NCBI RefSeq assembly: GCF_010672525.1
Contig: NZ_JAAHGH010000010.1
Location: 62,001 to 126,000, forward strand
Length of the DNA stretch: 64,000 bases
Source: Okeania sp. SIO2B3
GTDB lineage: Bacteria; Cyanobacteriota; Cyanobacteriia; Cyanobacteriales; Microcoleaceae
Direction of reading: 5' to 3'
Shown in pieces: positions 17,601-27,200 of this stretch (the stretch's first letter is position 1; each line of letters starts with the position of its first letter). The notes under the pieces were generated by a model. The model had not been told where the DNA came from. It ran no database searches and worked only from the letters and a program-made list of their open reading frames with translations. The position numbers and the translations under genes are program-made.

Positions 17601-20390
17601 CTGACTCGCAACAGTTTTATATTCCACCTGATATTTGGGGTTGCGACTACCTGCCACTACTTGGGTAACGCTGCTATATTCCATTTGTTGTAATTCCAGC
17701 AGAATATTTTCCCCAGAAAGTGGTTTTCCTTGAGAGTCGGTGACAATAACTTCTACCGGAAACTTTTTATTAGCATCGGCGACAAATTTACTTTTTAGAC
17801 CTATTAATTTGTTACTTGGTAGGGCGGTAAAAGTTTGAGTATCTGCCACAGAAAGATTAGATATATCTGTCACTTCCACATCTACTCGGTAGGTCATTGG
17901 GTATGGTAAATCTTTTCCGACAGTAAATATTTGATTATCCCCACCTTTATTATCTAGCACCACATTTTTTTCCAGTACATTATTAGGAATAGTCGGCGTT
18001 TCTTCCGGCCAAAACCATTGACGACCAAAGTCAAATTCTTGCCAATTTTCAGGAGTAAATTCTGTCTTTTGGCGAGTCACATAATATTTAGCCTTTGCTC
18101 CTTGCACTGGAGAATCAAACAAATAATTACTTTCAGCTTCCGCCACTATTTGTTCATTAATCAAAGCAATTTCTCGATTAAGTTTTAGGTCTACCTGAAA
18201 ATTAGGCGGTTTAAATTCAGCAACGCGAAATTCTCCGTAAAATTCTATGCCATTTTCTCCCTTAGCCTCCACATTGTAATAACCCAATGACTGATTATTA
18301 TCTAGAGAAATTTCTAGAGAGAAAGTACCAAATTCATTAGTAGTCTGAGTACCTAAATTTTGCTTATTTCCATCTGGATTATTTATAGTTACTTGATAAT
18401 CCATATTTTCCGCTTGTTTCAAGTTACCATTTTCCAAATAATAAGCAGCTCCAGTCAACCAAACCTTTTCCCCTGGTTGATAAAGTTCTCTATCAGAAAA
18501 AATAGTACCCCGCGATGCAGGTTTGCCACTATCCCAACCAGAATAAATCCCATAACCATAAGTACCGCTATATTCTTTCGTTCTGGCAAAAGCCCAATCT
18601 TCCTTTTCTTTGGCAATTACTAATAATTCCGGTGCTTGGGAAAAGCGCCGACCATTCATACATTTTTGTAAGTCGATTTGAGAGAGAAAAAGTAAACCAT
18701 TTTCATCAGTTTTTCCCGTGGCACAAGCAGTAGGTTTAGGTTGAGATTTAGCATTTAATTGAGATTTATAAATATCCACATCCGCCACAACTGGCGCACC
18801 ATCATCCAAATGATTTACCCGAATAATTCCCGACTCTGGAAACCACTGAGCAAATACTCCCAAATTAGTCAGTTGTACCAATCCAGAAAATTTTGGTTCT
18901 TGCCATTTTTGTTGACCATTTTGTTGATAAGAACTCGTCCGTGCTTTTACTCCATAAGCCAACATTCCTGTCTGACCACCTAGTTGTTCTCTGAGAGGAA
19001 CTGCTACTTCTTTAATCTGATTTTTTTCACCAGAAACAGGGTAATTTTTCCACTTTTCATTTGCTGGTAATAAATTTTTTCTATCTCTTCTGGGATAAGC
19101 CGATTCTGCGTAAACCAAATCTGTTGGTTTAACAACTTGATAAGCCGCTTGATATTCCGACTCTGGCAAATTTACTGTGGAAATATTCAGTTGTAAATCC
19201 TGACTAGAAGGAAAAATATTTAAACCAGCAGGTACCGAAAGATTTCCGACTAAATCCCCTGTTTGATAATTTAAAACAACAGGCTTTTCTAATACTTGCC
19301 CAAATTTATCTTCGATATTAGCGCCGATAGTAATTGTATAGTTTGTATCGGGTTCAAATGCCCAAGGATTGAGACTAACAATATTATAGTCATCATAAGC
19401 TTGAATCAGATTTTTTGTCTCTTTTGGTTCCGGTTCAATCGTAATATTTTCTACTGCTGATTCAGGTACAACACCATGATTAAATTCCAACAAGGGATTA
19501 CCTTTAACAAACCTACCGCCACCCTGGGAAAATTTCAGTTCAGAAAACTCAAAAGCGGAATAAGTTTCTACTTCACTGACAAAAGGTGTTTGACTGGGTA
19601 AATTACCTTTTACAGGTTCAATTCCCGAGTCAAATTCCAGACGATATTTAGTACCCTTTTCCAGAGTAACTTGGGGAGCGAACAAATAATTCCACCGACG
19701 GAATGAAGAGTCAAATTCTTCTGTAAAAACTTCTTCTTCCTCCTCATTAGTTTCCAATGTTTCTAAACTAACCGTCAAAGGTAAAGTCTCTGTTTCTCCT
19801 GCTGGTAAAAATTTTAAATTTTCCTCAATTGAACTTACATCCAACTCCACATTTGAAGTAAAATTTAACGTCGGATTTATATCAATTGGTTGTGGTCTTC
19901 TATTTTGCTGCTTAGTAGTTGGTAAATTCGTTAATTTAACTGGTTCAGTATTGAAAGTCCAAGCTAAATCTTCATCTAATTGATGATTTTTAAGGTCAGA
20001 TAAACCAGCCTTCAAAGTAACCTTTACTCTCGTAGATTTAGGAAAGCTTTCCGCAGGTTGAAAACCAACCATTTTCGGAGTCAAAAATCGAAATTTACCA
20101 GGTAATTCTGGGAAAATTTCAAACTTTTTAAGTTTCTCCTGTTGTTCTAGAGAATCTAAAGTTTCCAAAGGAATCAAAGGTTCTTTAAACCGAATCCGAA
20201 TTTGACTTAAAAGTTCTGCTTCTCCCGTCGGACTAATTTGTTCTATCCACTCCGGTAGTGGAGGAGTAATTATTAAGTCTACCATGGGTAACTTTGCCTG
20301 TTTTGAACTTGTGTTAAAAAAACCACAAGCTGCAATGGCAAAAGCTAGGAATAATCCTAGTAAAAAATGTTTCCAATATTTGAACGCCAT
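14685..20390 (-). CDS. Alpha-2-macroglobulin family lipoprotein without thioester
   Basis: A 1901-residue bacterial alpha-2-macroglobulin, a periplasmic protease trap. The lipoprotein signal is MAFKYWKHFLLGLFLAF then IAAC, with the acylated cysteine at residue 22. Macroglobulin beta-domains follow. The bait-region neighbourhood and the alpha-solenoid thioester domain lie in the last third (ALEKLEKLQLPDGGFGYYPG). Where thioester-bearing relatives have CLEQ, this protein reads QLPFLESTASQ near residue 1418, so both Cys and Gln are gone and covalent capture is not expected. Such thioester-less forms are known (YfaS type). It is usually linked to a pbpC gene, which is absent here. The 77-bp palindrome array lies 150 bp upstream of the start. 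Confidence 0.9.
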   Translation of the reverse strand: MAFKYWKHFLLGLFLAFAIAACGFFNTSSKQAKLPMVDLIITPPLPEWIEQISPTGEAELLSQIRIRFKEPLIPLETLDSLEQQEKLKKFEIFPELPGKFRFLTPKMVGFQPAESFPKSTRVKVTLKAGLSDLKNHQLDEDLAWTFNTEPVKLTNLPTTKQQNRRPQPIDINPTLNFTSNVELDVSSIEENLKFLPAGETETLPLTVSLETLETNEEEEEVFTEEFDSSFRRWNYLFAPQVTLEKGTKYRLEFDSGIEPVKGNLPSQTPFVSEVETYSAFEFSELKFSQGGGRFVKGNPLLEFNHGVVPESAVENITIEPEPKETKNLIQAYDDYNIVSLNPWAFEPDTNYTITIGANIEDKFGQVLEKPVVLNYQTGDLVGNLSVPAGLNIFPSSQDLQLNISTVNLPESEYQAAYQVVKPTDLVYAESAYPRRDRKNLLPANEKWKNYPVSGEKNQIKEVAVPLREQLGGQTGMLAYGVKARTSSYQQNGQQKWQEPKFSGLVQLTNLGVFAQWFPESGIIRVNHLDDGAPVVADVDIYKSQLNAKSQPKPTACATGKTDENGLLFLSQIDLQKCMNGRRFSQAPELLVIAKEKEDWAFARTKEYSGTYGYGIYSGWDSGKPASRGTIFSDRELYQPGEKVWLTGAAYYLENGNLKQAENMDYQVTINNPDGNKQNLGTQTTNEFGTFSLEISLDNNQSLGYYNVEAKGENGIEFYGEFRVAEFKPPNFQVDLKLNREIALINEQIVAEAESNYLFDSPVQGAKAKYYVTRQKTEFTPENWQEFDFGRQWFWPEETPTIPNNVLEKNVVLDNKGGDNQIFTVGKDLPYPMTYRVDVEVTDISNLSVADTQTFTALPSNKLIGLKSKFVADANKKFPVEVIVTDSQGKPLSGENILLELQQMEYSSVTQVVAGSRNPKYQVEYKTVASQKVRSGNKPKTVNLTPPESGSYRIRANFDNAENDITGTDIQIWATGANRVYWGGRNEDRLEIKLDKDTYKPGETATALIQSPYPEGELYFAVVRDKPLYEKIVKVTGGAPEIQFQVTKDMLPNAAVEAVLVRQGQPLAEVEPGTVENLMKVGFTPFKINLADKYLNVEVTPQRPEAQPGTMQTVELAVKNNQGQPTKGQFIVMVVNEAVLQLSGHRPPDLVETVYAEQPISTTFNDNRPEVQMEAMSSALRKGWGYGGGISSAASSTRIRTDFQSLAYYNGSVITDNKGKATVTFKMPDDLTTWRVMTVATDGDLHFGNGEATFVTTQPLMLNPVLPQFARIGDKFEGGVTVTNNTGKKGSLKIDGEVSQNILFAENSQTTQIFQTSTDSGTNAYRFPMEAKQAGEAKVQFTTDLNNRNTDGFEISLPVQSLAASESVVESGTTDSQVQIPLNITENVMPDVGGLEISIASTLIPEITAPAKAVLKKDQLPFLESTASQLAIASNLQILGEKYEQAFVDFNPEQQAKLALEKLEKLQLPDGGFGYYPGWEKSNPYLTPYAAEAIAQAKKAFPDLVNGEMVSSLRNYLNNILADPGKDEYCSEQLCKNQVRLDILMALSELGDTRNSFLSDIYQQREKLSQVDQIKLARYISTFPKWRKQSAEMYNEIQESVYETGRSATLNIPQTWGWLNSTTAAQAQALRLFITRDAKPEILDRLLQSLLNLRRDGTWRTTYDNAQALKALVTYSNTQPAPPNFVATAKLSGKQLDAARFQGYENPNLSLNVAMDGLQKGESDLVLEKSGEGKLHYLVEYSYRLPGNQPGKYNGLRVAREIRLANEEEILQRMDLSEVASTLDVSAGQVFDIGIEVITDRPVDHVIIRDPLPAGLEAVDTSFQTATSAVKAKADSWQIGYQQIYRDRVEAYADRLNPGVYSLHYLVRSVTPGTFIWPGAEAKLQYAPEEFGRSATTTLVVK

Positions 20391-20544
20391 ATTTGTTTGA
20401 TTTGAGGATAGTTTCTACCTACAATTATTATACATCTCCGAAAAAGATATAGGCTTTTTGTAACAGTAGGGAACAGGGAACAGAGAAGATGTTTTTAGGA
20501 AAAAAACACGGAAAATGATTTTATGAGTAACTTTTACAACCCTA
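20391..20544. other. Upstream region of the macroglobulin gene
   Basis: About 150 bp between the macroglobulin start and the palindrome array. It presumably contains the promoter on the minus strand. A GGGAACAGGGAACAG repeat lies at 20467-20481. No clear -35/-10 pair can be chosen by eye. Confidence 0.35.
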
Positions 20545-21043
20545 GTTTGATTTATCTATTGTCCAATAGTTATATTTATTTAGATGTCAGAGGAAAACGA
20601 TCGCTCAGTCTCAGCAGATTAATGTTTGATTTATCTATTGTCCAATAGTTATTTTTATATATAGTCAACAGAAGCGATCACTCAGTCTCAGCAGATTAAT
20701 GTTTGATTTATCTATTGTCCAATAGTTATTTTTATATATAGTCAACAGAAGCGATCACTCAGTCTCAGCAGATGGATGTTTGATTTAACTATTGTCCAAT
20801 AGTTATTTTTATATATAGTCAACAGAAGCGAGCGCTGAGTTTCAGCAGATGGATGTTTGATTTAACTATTGTCCAATAGTTATTTTTATATATAGTCAAC
20901 AGAAGCGAGCGCTGAGTTTCAGCAGATGGATGTTTGATTTAACTATTGTCCAATAGTTATTTTGATTTATATATAGTCAACAGAAGCGAGCGCTGAGTTT
21001 CAGCAGATGGATGTTTGATTTAACTATTGTCCAATAGTTACAG
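20545..21043. repeat. Tandem array of 77-bp units, each with the palindrome CTATTG-TC-CAATAG
   Basis: Units begin with GTTTGATTTA at 20545, 20624, 20701, 20778, 20855, 20932 and 21013. The lengths are 79, 77, 77, 77, 77 and 81 bp, and the seventh unit is cut after the palindrome. Each holds an inverted repeat whose arms are 6 bp in units 1-3 (TATCTATTG...) and 9 bp in units 4-7 (TAACTATTG TC CAATAGTTA). Units 1-3 carry GATCACTCAGTCTC-like ends, while units 4-7 carry GAGCGCTGAGTTTC, so the array grew by local unit copying. It lies upstream of the macroglobulin gene and downstream of the ATPase gene, both on the minus strand. Confidence 0.92.
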
Positions 21044-21157
21044 CAGTTTTCGCACATTATGAAGTACATATCGGGAATCTAGTCGCAGCTATATACTTTC
21101 ATGCAACAAAGCCATTATTAATTATTAATTATTGAACCCCTCTTTTGGAGGAGATGT

Positions 21158-22423
21158 CTAATCTTCTTCTTTTTCCTCATTGCTTGGTGGTAACAAAAGT
21201 GGAGTTGCAGCATATTCAGCAGTACGATCGCTAGGCAACCTACGAAGCAAGTCTCGTTGAATTAATTTGTCTAAGATTGGCAAAATTTCACTAAATGTAT
21301 TAACTTTTATTTTTTGTAAATCATCAATAGTAACATTTGCATCTGATAAAATTCCTTTTTCTAATACTAACCCTAATACGATGAAATCTTGAGGAGTTAA
21401 TCCCGACTGTCCTCCCACTTTTTGCTCTGCATCAGCAAACCCCAGCTGCAAAATTTCTGGTGTAATGATATTTGCACCTAATTCGGCAGCTTTCTGTAAT
21501 ATATATCTCCCCAAGCGGTTTAACCACCGGGGAACACCACCAGATCGTTCGCACAAAAGTCTAGCAGTTTCGGGAGTGAATGGGGCAACTGCTTCAGGAT
21601 CGTCTAAAGCAAGCTGAGATTCTTTGGGTCGCGCACTATTCAGATATTTGACTAGCATTTCATAAGTAGTATCCAAATCCATTTCTTCAAGTTTGAGAGC
21701 AAGATCGAATAATCCACGTTCCGCAATTAAAATGTCTCGTGTTATGCCAAAAGGGTGACCTGTAAGAATAAACCACGCTCCTGATTTTAAAATTCCTTGA
21801 GCATCTAGTAATAACTGTCTAACCTTTGCAGGGTCTTGTTTGTCTAGATCGTCGATGGCAATAACTACGCTGTCATTCTTTTCTAAAGCTCGTTGCAGTA
21901 AGTCTTCAAAACTGAGACTGGGAAACTGAGGTTTTTGAATAGCGATAACTTCTTCTTCTACTTCTACACCAGCAACAGGAAGACCTCCTTTGCCCTTAAT
22001 TTTCCTTTTGCGCAGAGCTTTTTGAGGACGTAATCCCATTTGATTTAATTGTTGTTGTGCCCATTCATCATCTTCCATTTCACGAGCTAAAGCAATTAAA
22101 GCTGCAGTAGCTAAATCTATTCCTTGAGGTAAACTAATATAAGCAGTAATAGTATTTTTAGTCTTACGTTGTAAAATACCTAAAATTTCTAGAATAAATG
22201 CTGTTTTGCCAATCCCGATCCACCCATAAACTAGCAAGCGTTTTCTCTCGCGATCTCGGAACAGGTGGAGAACTTCTCTGAGTTCTTTTGTCCGACCTGT
22301 AAAAACTTCTTGAATTTTGGCTTTACCAATAGTTGAAGCACTTTCCGAAAAGGGAATTTCCTCTATTCCCCATCGGTTGTAGATATTATCTAATTCATTC
22401 CAAATTTTATCCCCATCACTCAT
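21158..22423 (-). CDS. STAND/AAA-type P-loop ATPase
   Basis: A 421-residue signalling-type ATPase. The Walker A motif is GWIGIGKTAF near residue 68. The Walker B motif is VVIAIDDLDKQ near residue 195, followed by the sensor ILTGHPF. The domain after the ATPase core is helical, ending in a winged-helix-like region (LPILDKLIQRDLLRRL). No effector or nuclease domain is fused. Its start overlaps the upstream TPR gene by four bases, so the two are one operon and probably one complex. In many STAND proteins the TPR sensor is fused to the ATPase; here it is separate. A defence or signalling role is likely but unproven. Confidence 0.78.
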   Translation of the reverse strand: MSDGDKIWNELDNIYNRWGIEEIPFSESASTIGKAKIQEVFTGRTKELREVLHLFRDRERKRLLVYGWIGIGKTAFILEILGILQRKTKNTITAYISLPQGIDLATAALIALAREMEDDEWAQQQLNQMGLRPQKALRKRKIKGKGGLPVAGVEVEEEVIAIQKPQFPSLSFEDLLQRALEKNDSVVIAIDDLDKQDPAKVRQLLLDAQGILKSGAWFILTGHPFGITRDILIAERGLFDLALKLEEMDLDTTYEMLVKYLNSARPKESQLALDDPEAVAPFTPETARLLCERSGGVPRWLNRLGRYILQKAAELGANIITPEILQLGFADAEQKVGGQSGLTPQDFIVLGLVLEKGILSDANVTIDDLQKIKVNTFSEILPILDKLIQRDLLRRLPSDRTAEYAATPLLLPPSNEEKEED

Positions 22424-23607
22424 TTTAGTTGTTTCTCCTTCATTTGTTCAATCAAATTTATCATTTTTTCTACCTCACTAATCCATAGTTTATCACCTAG
22501 TTCCCCGTAAATTTCTTTTGCATTTTCTAACTCCAATAAAGCATCTTCAACAAAACCTATTTGTACCATTAACCAACCTAATCCAGTTTTACATAAAGCA
22601 ATACCTTGCCAATCTTTTATATGTTCATAAATGCGTAGAGCATCTCGATAATAAATGCGAGATTTATCGAAGTTACTCATTAAGTGGTGAGTGCGAGCTA
22701 TCTGATAGGTAGTTTTAGCAAGAAGTGGATAGTCGTTTTCTTTACTGTAAGTTTGGAAACTTTTTTCTAAATAATCAAGACCTTTATACCAGGAACCTTG
22801 TTCTACATAGATCGTGCCGACTAATAGACAACTTTTGGCTGCTTCCCATGAATCTCCGAATTCTTTAAATGTCTGAATTGCTTTTTCGTAGTAAGCGATC
22901 GCCTCATCGAATTTTTGTTGTTCTTGTGTGATGATTCCCAGGTTATAGTAACTTTTGGCAGTGTCATAAAAATCTCCTGCATCTTCATAAATCTCTAGAG
23001 CTTTTTGAGAATAGGCGATCGCCTCATCAAAATGTAGTTGTTTATTTGCTACTTTGCCTAAGTAGTGATAGTCAGCAGCAGCGTTGTAAAAATCTCCTCT
23101 ATCTTCTCTAATCTGGAGAGATTTTTGGAAATAGCTAATAGCTTCATCAAATTGCCCTTGCCTCTGTGTCACTATACCTAGGTAATGATAGACACTAGCA
23201 ACATTGTAAAAATTCCCTGCATCTTCAAAAACTTGGAGAGATTTTTGGAAATAGCTAATAGCTTCATCAATTTGATCTTCCAATAGTGCTATTAAACCTA
23301 GGAAGTTATAAAAATAAGCAACGCTGTGAAAATCCCTCCAATTTTCATTAATCTCCAGAACTTGTTGGAAATTAGCGGTCGCATTCTTAAGTGAACATAA
23401 AGGGTGATATATATTAGCAATCCCCTGAAAATCCGGCCAATCTTCACAAACTCCCAGAATTGCTTGGAGATAAGCGATCGCCTTTCGGAAATTAGCGATA
23501 GCTTTGTCAAACTCCTTTTGCAAATATGCCGTGTTATCCAATAGGAAATACTTCTTAATCTCAATTCCTGATAAATTTGTTTCTTGATTTTTTTTGATTT
23601 CCACCAT
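22420..23607 (-). CDS. Tetratricopeptide-repeat protein, partner of the ATPase
   Basis: A 395-residue protein made almost entirely of about nine TPR units of the 40-residue, Rapsyn/LGN-like kind. Typical units contain YYNLGIITQEQQKFDEAI and HYLGKVANKQLHFDEAIAY. Several adjacent units are nearly identical at the DNA level (for example around 23060-23260), which points to recent internal duplication. No enzymatic domain or membrane segment is seen. The stop overlaps the start of the ATPase gene (ATGA). It probably acts as the ligand- or protein-sensing arm of the ATPase. The promoter would lie in the AT-rich sequence upstream of 23607. Confidence 0.8.
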   Translation of the reverse strand: MVEIKKNQETNLSGIEIKKYFLLDNTAYLQKEFDKAIANFRKAIAYLQAILGVCEDWPDFQGIANIYHPLCSLKNATANFQQVLEINENWRDFHSVAYFYNFLGLIALLEDQIDEAISYFQKSLQVFEDAGNFYNVASVYHYLGIVTQRQGQFDEAISYFQKSLQIREDRGDFYNAAADYHYLGKVANKQLHFDEAIAYSQKALEIYEDAGDFYDTAKSYYNLGIITQEQQKFDEAIAYYEKAIQTFKEFGDSWEAAKSCLLVGTIYVEQGSWYKGLDYLEKSFQTYSKENDYPLLAKTTYQIARTHHLMSNFDKSRIYYRDALRIYEHIKDWQGIALCKTGLGWLMVQIGFVEDALLELENAKEIYGELGDKLWISEVEKMINLIEQMKEKQLK

Positions 23608-23769
23608 ATTACTATTGAGTGAATAAGATAGATAAGTTTATCTATTTATGGTAAAGTATTATATATCTAATAATTCAAATTGACAATTTTCAAGTTGTAA
23701 GATTTTAGAAAATACACAACAAGGAAGATTTTTTATACTTTGACAAAATGTAATGGTTGAGGTTTTTTT

Positions 23770-23880
23770 ATGAAAATTAGGCTGACTCCTGAATAGGAAA
23801 AGTTTATTGAAATACAGGTTAATAGTGGGAAATTTGCCACGGAAAAATTAGCTCTGGAAAGAAGTCAAGAAATAGGATAA
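23770..23880 (+). pseudogene. ParD-like antitoxin remnant
   Basis: The reading frame gives MKIRLTPE, a TAG stop at 23794-23796, then EKFIEIQVNSGKFATEKLAL and ERSQEIG before TAA. This is the ParD antitoxin pattern (LTPEQE-x-FI ... SGKF-x-T). There is no ParE gene beside it. The remainder to 24289 holds only weak fragments and GGGGAG/CTCCCTAC repeats. Confidence 0.6.
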
Positions 23881-24289
23881 AAATAAAATTGCAGACAAAA
23901 TATTCTTGATTTACTAGAAAAATGCTTTAATAGTTTGCCAGAAGCTCTGGTAAAAGCTATTAATGAAATTTAATGACTTAGCTTCGCTAAAACAGTTATT
24001 TGTAGAAACAATTAGTGTTAATTCAGTTGCAGAGTTTGAAGATTTGATTGAAGAGGACTCGTTGTGGAGAGATGGGGAGTGTGGGAAGGGGAGTATGGTG
24101 AATTTGGAGGCCAATTTCCACTTTTTCCCCTATTAGACATCTCCGAGAATCAAAAATCAAATCAATTATCGTGCATAAATAATCAATTATTTCCCCCTAC
24201 TCCCTACTCCCTAGTCCCTACTCCCTCTTTTCCGGAGAGGTCTATTCTATTTCTCTAGCTCCTGACTCCTTTGCAGAAAAATAGAAATA

Positions 24290-27200
24290 TTATCTGATTA
24301 CGAAATCCTCTGCTGATATAGTTGGAGTACCAGTCAAAGTTGCAAACTGACCGCCATCTCCAAAACCACCATCGCTGCCATTAGCATTGTAGAATAAAGC
24401 ACCATTACTAGAATTGTAGACAACGATCGCTTCACTACTAGCAGCATCGCCATTGCTTTCTACTATTTCAAACTCATCCCCAATATCTTCACCCGCAGTA
24501 GTAGTAATTTCTGTGAAAGTCCTCAAGTCAAGTAGAATTAAATCTAAGTCTGGGTTAAAGTCTGTAATTTCATCTATCCCTAAACTCGCCTGACTAAACT
24601 CATCATTAGCAGCAAAGATAAAGCGATCGATACTTGCACCACCAGTGAGAGTATCATCATCCGCGCCACCATTTAGGCGATCGCGACCTTGACCACCACT
24701 GAGAGTATCTTCCCCGTCACCCCCTAACATCCGGTCATTACCAAGACGCCCGATTAAATTATCACCTCCATTGTTGCCAAAGATAATATCGCTTCCCAAA
24801 CCACCATTAACGAGGTCATCACCATCTCCACCACTAAGGCGGTCCTCACCACTGTTGCCATTAATATCATCGTCACCAGCAGAACCATTAATAGTATCAT
24901 TACCAGCAAGACCATCAATGTTGTCGTCACCCGTACCACCTTCGAGGTTATTATCACCTGGAGTTCCTGGAATATCCTGGTTTGGGCTAAACTCATAAAC
25001 AGTAGTAGTACCACTTATTTCATTAGCAACTACTAATAACGCCTCCCCATTCGGACTATCTTCTGGGGAAATAAAGTTAAATCCTTCTGGTCCTAAGTCC
25101 CCCGCTGCTGATAGTTGCTCTGGGGTAGGGTCTGGGTCTCCATCAGCATCAGTGTCGAACTCAACAGAGAAGTCGCGGTTAGGAATGTATTGCACAAAAT
25201 CAGGACTGGTGGGGTTGCTGACATCATAAACCATAATCCCCCCTGTACGTTCCAGACCAACAAAAGTATAGGTTTTATCGCCTAAAACTCCTGTAGTTAT
25301 AGCTTCGGGTTCAGGACCACTATTATCGCTACGATCGTCAAAAGTATTTTCGTCTCGGTTTGAGTTAAAGTTCTCTGGAATTAGCCCTGCAGTTTCTCGT
25401 TCAATACTATCGCCACTGTTGAAGACTAAGTTGCCCGCAGCATCCCAAATACTGAAAGACCGACCGCCATTAGCAAAAATTTGGTCGTAGTCGCCATCAC
25501 CATCAATATCCCCATCTTCGGTTGTCACTGTGAGACGACCAATAGCAGCATCATCTTCTAGTGCAGCAACATCAAAAACATCAGGGTCTAGTACATATTC
25601 ATCATCTCCTACCCGTGCTTCTTCATCCAGAGCGTCATAACCTCTGGCATCTCCTTCATCTGCTGTGACATAATAGGTCTCACCTTCTATCACAAAGGAA
25701 GCAATACTATCTGGTTGCAATAACCCAAAAACAGGCCAGTTACCTAAATTGATACCACCATCACGATCGCTAGGGTCAATTTCATTACTTTCTGAAAAAT
25801 CAATTAGACCCAAAACTACTGGTACTGGTTCTGGGTTGAGAGGAACAGTACCATCAACAGGAATGTCTTCATCTAGGAGACCGAAGTCATTGTCGTTTAG
25901 TACCGCTAGTCGCCCATCTGGTAAAAGTGATAAACCTTCTGGTTTGTCTCCTGCTAGATAACCAAGGGAGGGTAGGTTAGTTATCTTGGTTTTGTTAACT
26001 GGTTGGATGTCTAATGCTGCCAACTCATCTGCAGTTAATTGTTCTAAAGTTGTGTCTTCTGGTAAGTTTGGTGCGTCGTCAGCAAGTAAGTTAGTTGCCC
26101 CTTTGAGGTCAATTTCAAATATAAATTTTTTGCCTGTAGCAGTGGTAGAAGAGTCTCGCTCTAGAATATAAAATGTGTCAGCATCAGCATCATAAACAGC
26201 ATCACCAATTTTATCAACTAATAGACTACCATTATCTGGGTCTATAGTCGGTTTTTCTAGCAGGTAGACATATTCTGCTACGGGTTCTCCAGTCTCTGGG
26301 TCGATACCTAACATCCGAATAACGCTGGAGTCGTCAGATGCAGTGCGATCGGGGTTTGCTAGAGGTGTTTGAATAAAGCTGTAGAGAATATCTTCATCTG
26401 TATCCAGGGCAATAGCTTCAAAACCACGGTTGCGACGACGGTTAGAATATTCTGCGGGTAGGGTTTCTGTGCCAAAGGTTCCTTCTGTTTCTCCTGCATC
26501 TGCTGCCGTGCCTTCGGGTACAAAGCGGTCGATGAGCGATCCATCAACATCAAAGTGGTAGATGGCAGGGCGATATTCGTCTACAGTCCAGTATGTGCCA
26601 TCATCATTGATGACAATACCCTCAAGGTCTGCACCAAAGGGGTCGTATTCTAGAAGGTTGCCAAATAGGTCTACTGGTTCTTCATCTATTCCTGGAATAT
26701 TCGGTAAACCTGTGATGGGAGTTGTACCATCTTCCCTGTTTAGGAGAATTTCTTCAGTAATTTCAATATCGCCACTGTCTTCATCTAGTGTAAAGCGAAC
26801 AATTCTAGCTTGATAGTCTGGCAGAGCAAATGGTCTTTCGTTATCGCCGTCATTATCTACGTCTGTGGGTGCGCCATTTGGTCCGCGGTCGGGTACGGTG
26901 ACAAATTGTAGGTTGCCGTCATCGTCTGTACCTTCATACCATAGTCCAGATAAACCACCCAGGAGAATTTCCTGACCCCCTTCGGTTGTACCCAAAACTG
27001 GCAGGTCGGAAAATTCAAATTGTGTCAGGGAGGGAAGACCGCGACTGTAGTCTTTTGCTCCCAATGGCAAAACATCTACAATGTTGGCATTTTCAATATC
27101 TACCACTGCTATAGCATTATTTTCTTGCAGAGTGACAAATGCTGTGGTGTCGTTACCATCTACAGCAATAAATTCTGGTTCGAGGTCTTGAGCTGCATTT

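Noticed and set aside
20545-21043. CRISPR array
   Set aside because: The whole 77-bp unit is repeated, without short repeats separated by unique spacers, and no cas genes are nearby.
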